A DNA stretch of 8,091 nt from Spirochaetaceae bacterium (GTDB lineage Bacteria > Spirochaetota > Spirochaetia > Treponematales > Breznakiellaceae), in NCBI GenBank assembly GCA_031280115.1, contig JAITHF010000266.1, positions 1 to 8,091 of the forward strand. Reading direction: 5' to 3'. Numbering within the stretch: the first letter of the stretch is position 1; every line of letters begins with the position of its first letter. Below the pieces are notes generated by a model. That model had not been told where the DNA came from and searched no databases. It worked only from the letters and a program-made list of their open reading frames with translations. Shown piece after piece: positions 5,947 through 8,091 of the stretch. A program made the translations under genes and the position numbers.

Positions 5947-6705
5947 CACCGTTGGAACCGCGGCTGCAGCAATGACCGCGGCGGCAAACCCGTAATCAAA
6001 AGGCCCTGCCTTCCGGTTCGCCGCGCCCTGATAGACCCCGTGAAACCCGCGGCATTTCATGGCCTGATACACCCGCTCGGCCCGGTCAAAACTCCGCAGC
6101 ACAAGCTGCCCCAGAAAACTCCCCATATCCCCCATCCCTATCCCGCTGCTGTCCGGCGCCCGGAGTTTGTACGCGGTGACCATAGAGGCCGCCTCCCCAA
6201 GGAGTACCCCGATGTACCGGTAGGTCATCACCAGCTGGAGGCTCAGTATTTTGGGCAGCCCCAGGCCGCACAGGTGGCAGGCGATTTCAACAAATGAGGT
6301 GGTGGCGATCAGTATGAGCACCGCCAGCACGGTGAGCGCGGCTTTGAGCATAATCGAGCAGAACGAGAGGACGCCTGAGGTTATCGTTATCCCGCCCAAA
6401 GAGAAAGCCGGCTCTCTTATCATAACAAGGCTGCTTATGCCGCCCATGAGGGAGAAGGGGAGCGCCGTCAGAAGCCGCAGGAAAAGCGGCTTAAAAGGCG
6501 TGTCAGAGAGGGGCATCAACACTGCGGGATACAGGAAAAACGGCATAAGAGCGCTCACCTTACCGGCAGGAATAGAAACCACCGCCAGAATATAGGCAAA
6601 CGCGCCGATTATTTTGACCCGCGGGTGGAGGCGGTGTACCGGCGAGTTTCCTAATGCCAGCTGCTCAAGCCGGTCTATCTCGTATCCGGCGCGGGAGAGG
6701 TTCAC
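5932..6705 (-). CDS. cbiQ: ECF transporter T component CbiQ (cobalt/nickel)
   Basis: The 257-residue product is the transmembrane T component of an energy-coupling-factor importer, linking the substrate-binding permease to the ATPases. HRLHPRVKIIGAF (24-36) precedes the first membrane helix, and several hydrophobic helices follow (about 33-65, 75-95, 105-137, 150-165, 237-254). The two cytoplasmic coupling motifs of the family, normally ARG-like, appear as TAYKLRAPD (177-185) and AMKCRGFHG (215-223). YRYIGVLLGEA (162-172) is also typical. The start is a GTG whose first bases overlap the cbiM stop (GTGA at 6705-6702, minus strand), so it is translationally coupled to cbiM; no strong ribosome site is seen. 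The next gene downstream would normally be the ATPase cbiO, but here the methyltransferase converges instead. Confidence 0.92.
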   Translation of the reverse strand: MNLSRAGYEIDRLEQLALGNSPVHRLHPRVKIIGAFAYILAVVSIPAGKVSALMPFFLYPAVLMPLSDTPFKPLFLRLLTALPFSLMGGISSLVMIREPAFSLGGITITSGVLSFCSIMLKAALTVLAVLILIATTSFVEIACHLCGLGLPKILSLQLVMTYRYIGVLLGEAASMVTAYKLRAPDSSGIGMGDMGSFLGQLVLRSFDRAERVYQAMKCRGFHGVYQGAANRKAGPFDYGFAAAVIAAAAVPTVLARI

Positions 6706-7712
6706 GATGCCGCGCTTTTCCGCCGCGCGCGATGGATAGCGAAGCCTATGCCCCCTGCGATGAGCAGGGTGATAACGCTCCCTGCAATACCCGCCGCAGC
6801 GGTTCCCAAAGGCGAGCCCTCTTCATCGCCGGCAAAGCCGTAGTCCGGCATGAACGCGGTGCTTTCCACCACCGCGCCGGCTGTCTCGTGCACCGGCCCC
6901 TCCCGCTCAAGCTCCGCAGTGCCCGCGACCCCTTCCATAGACCACTCAAGCCCGTCCGGGTACGCCGAAGCGAACAGGGACAAAAGGCCCGCGGTAACTG
7001 CCGTCAAAACCCCCAGGGTTATCAAGACCTTTTTGAGGGGGGCCCCTGCGGGAATGGGGGAACTTCCTGCGGCGCTCTCCAGAATCTCCGGCCTCAGGCT
7101 TTGCACATAACAAAGCACCCCGGCAGTAACAAGCCCTTCCACAATGCCTATGGCAAGGTGGATGGGCTGCATAAGGAGCAGGAACGCGCCGAACGGGAGT
7201 TCGGTAATGCCGGAAAAAAGGGTTTCAAGCACCACGCCGAACGCGCCTATCTGGAGCCCCGCCGCCGCCGCCGCCACTGACGCGGCGGCGATACGTTTTT
7301 TGTCCATGCTGTTTTTGACAAGGGGCTTAAATATAAAAGGATAGGCAAAGAGGCACGGGATAACCCCCATGTTAAAGACATTACAGCCCCATGCAAGAAG
7401 CCCGCCGTCGGCAAAGAACAGGCATTGAATGAGCAGCACCGATGCAAGGGTAAGGAGCGCGGGAAAGGGGCCGAGGAGCGCGGCAAGCAGGATGCCCCCG
7501 CCTATGTGGCCGCTTGAGCCGGTGCCGGGGATCGTGAAATTGATCATCTGCCCTGCGAACACGAGCGCGCCCATGACGCCCATCATGGGTATTTTTTTCT
7601 CGTCCAGTTTGTCTTTGGCGGTCTGTTTGACCGCGTATCCAAGTGCCGCGGCGCTCACCGCGGTCATTACCCCGCCTACCGCCGGGGAAAGCAAAGCGTC
7701 AGCCATGTGCAT
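6702..7712 (-). CDS. cbiM: CbiM-CbiN fused cobalt/nickel permease (S component)
   Basis: The 336-residue product is the metal-selective membrane component of an ECF-type nickel/cobalt importer. Its N-terminus MHMADALLSPAVGG supplies the known metal ligands of the family (the Met1 amino group and His2), and His69 in GTGSSGHIGGG is the third expected ligand. Membrane helices run through about residue 205. From about 225 a CbiN/NikN-like module follows: one helix (226-250), the signature YPDGLEW (251-257), an extracytoplasmic stretch with FMPDYGF (287-293), then a last helix (305-326) and a basic tail. The family fuses M and N in many nickel systems, so nickel is as likely as cobalt; sequence alone does not settle it. 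The ATG at 7712 is fixed by AGGAGGA seven bases upstream (7719-7725) and by the need for His2. It is first in an operon with cbiQ, behind a structured leader. Confidence 0.93.
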   Translation of the reverse strand: MHMADALLSPAVGGVMTAVSAAALGYAVKQTAKDKLDEKKIPMMGVMGALVFAGQMINFTIPGTGSSGHIGGGILLAALLGPFPALLTLASVLLIQCLFFADGGLLAWGCNVFNMGVIPCLFAYPFIFKPLVKNSMDKKRIAAASVAAAAAGLQIGAFGVVLETLFSGITELPFGAFLLLMQPIHLAIGIVEGLVTAGVLCYVQSLRPEILESAAGSSPIPAGAPLKKVLITLGVLTAVTAGLLSLFASAYPDGLEWSMEGVAGTAELEREGPVHETAGAVVESTAFMPDYGFAGDEEGSPLGTAAAGIAGSVITLLIAGGIGFAIHRARRKSAAS

Positions 7713-7871
7713 AACGTTTCCTCCTAAAAATTAAAGGCCCTGAGAAGCCCCGCCTGTTTCATACAGGCGAAGACCTTCATGGCCTTTTTTGTGTAATACG
7801 AACATGAAAAAGAGTAAAAAACAGGATAATTTGCGGCGCAGCACCGGTCTTCATGGCCGAACCCGCGCACT
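7713..7871 (-). promoter_or_regulatory. Long structured 5' leader of cbiM
   Basis: From the predicted transcription start near 7871 to the ATG there are about 160 nt with no convincing gene. The leader contains two copies of GGCCATGAAG on the minus strand, at 7858-7849 and 7784-7775, an AU-rich linker between them (about 7790-7835), the terminator-like hairpin given separately, and the AGGAGGA ribosome site (7725-7719). Length, structure and position ahead of a metal transporter fit a cis-regulatory RNA. I could not match it to the cobalamin or NiCo riboswitch from memory, and a protein regulator acting on DNA is equally possible. Confidence 0.5.
7726..7787 (-). terminator. Attenuator-like hairpin in the cbiM leader
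   Basis: Three nested stems form one hairpin: AAAGGCC (7733-7739) with GGCCTTT (7781-7787), GAAG (7744-7747) with CTTC (7775-7778), and a perfect apical stem CGCCTGT (7751-7757) with ACAGGCG (7763-7769) closing a 5-base loop. On the minus strand it is followed by TTTAATTTTT (7735-7726), immediately before the cbiM ribosome site. On the plus strand it is followed by six T (7785-7790), so it could also work in that direction, though no plus-strand gene reaches it. Its place in the leader favours transcription attenuation of cbiMQ. Confidence 0.55.
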
Positions 7872-7877
7872 GTTGCC

Positions 7878-7907
7878 AGTATACCCGCTCCCAATTCCCC
7901 CTGTCAA
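7878..7907 (-). promoter_or_regulatory. Sigma-70 promoter for cbiM-cbiQ
   Basis: On the minus strand, consensus TTGACA (7907-7902) and TATACT (7883-7878) are 18 bases apart. Transcription would start near 7871. The site lies at the inner edge of the right repeat copy and is the strongest promoter match in the window. Confidence 0.65.
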
Positions 7908-8079
7908 CCCCCTGCGCCCCCTGCGGCAGCCGTAGGCTGTTTCACGTGCTTCTTGTGGCGCCCCCTGCGGGGGATTCAGGTGCTTCCTGCGGCGAGAGGG
8001 TTCGCAATTTTAGTCACAACCCAGAAGCGGCGCCTCAGCGGAATTCGACGGCGGAAGGGCGCGAGGTAGGAAGCCTTTA
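7908..8079 (-). repeat. Dispersed intergenic repeat, right copy (inverted)
   Basis: Positions 7975-8037 are the reverse complement of the left core (498-560) at 57 of 63 bases. Outside the core the similarity becomes modular: a CAGCC-GTA-GGCTG hairpin followed by TTT (7927-7942), CCCCCTGCGG modules at 7919-7925 and 7961-7970, and TAAAGGCTT inverted at 8071-8079. The last bases to 8091 show nothing else I can name and may be more repeat. Together with the left copy it brackets all seven genes in inverted orientation. Confidence 0.8.
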
Positions 8080-8091
8080 TGGGTGGCGTGG

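Noticed and set aside
6654..7280. Plus-strand frame of 208 codons opposite cbiM and cbiQ
   Set aside because: Lies opposite two well-supported transporter genes, with no motif and shadow-like composition.
7757..7764. NikR-type operator half-site (TCATAC)
   Set aside because: Only one half-site is present and it falls in the loop and stem of the leader hairpin; no second half at the expected spacing.
7713..7900. Cobalamin riboswitch ahead of cbiM
   Set aside because: A GCCATGAAGACC piece faintly resembles the B12 box, but the other conserved blocks and the usual length of about 200 nt before the expression platform are not recognisable, and the piece falls at the very 5' end. A covariance search should decide.

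Overview
The window is GC-rich bacterial chromosome carrying seven protein genes in tight arrangement, with repeat-rich non-coding DNA at both ends. Shine-Dalgarno sites are of the AGGAGG/GGAGGG type and promoters look like ordinary sigma-70 sites. The gene set (bacterial glycerol-1-phosphate dehydrogenase, fused CbiM/CbiN nickel-cobalt permease, a PLP aminotransferase opening with an 'IRKMFEEG' segment, abundant short intergenic palindromes) reminds me of spirochaetes, perhaps a termite-gut-type Treponema. That assignment is an impression from family flavour, not proof.

Layout. Positions 1-260 hold a 21-bp tandem array that runs off the left edge and ends on the right with an inverted copy of its own unit. 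Positions 261-612 are non-coding: a terminator-like stem, a perfect palindrome and a dispersed repeat. A class I/II aminotransferase is on the minus strand (613-1794). Diverging from it is a four-gene plus-strand cluster whose stops and starts overlap: sn-glycerol-1-phosphate dehydrogenase (1852-3240), an RluA-family pseudouridine synthase (3237-4076), elongation factor P (4073-4642) and a two-halved SAM methyltransferase (4642-5946). Converging on that cluster, with a 15-bp tail-to-tail overlap, is a minus-strand pair, cbiM(N) (6702-7712) then cbiQ (5932-6705). The pair is read from a near-consensus promoter through a leader of about 160 nt that contains an attenuator-like hairpin. Positions 7908-8091 hold a second copy of the dispersed repeat, inverted relative to the left copy, so the two copies bracket all seven genes.

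How it fits together. The plus-strand cluster has a translation theme in its last three genes (RNA pseudouridylation, EF-P for polyproline stalls, a probable RNA methyltransferase), and efp has its own promoter inside the preceding gene. The minus-strand pair is the S (substrate-binding) plus T (transmembrane) part of an ECF-type nickel/cobalt importer; its ATPase gene (cbiO/nikO) is not in the window.

Most worth a second look: the cbiM leader, where a distal duplicate of the hairpin's 5' arm could act as an antiterminator; the methyltransferase, whose second half looks like a degenerate duplicate of the first; the inverted flanking repeats; and the tandem array, which is open in three of six frames. 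I see no phage, CRISPR, transposase, tRNA or rRNA, and no clearly unprecedented multi-gene system.
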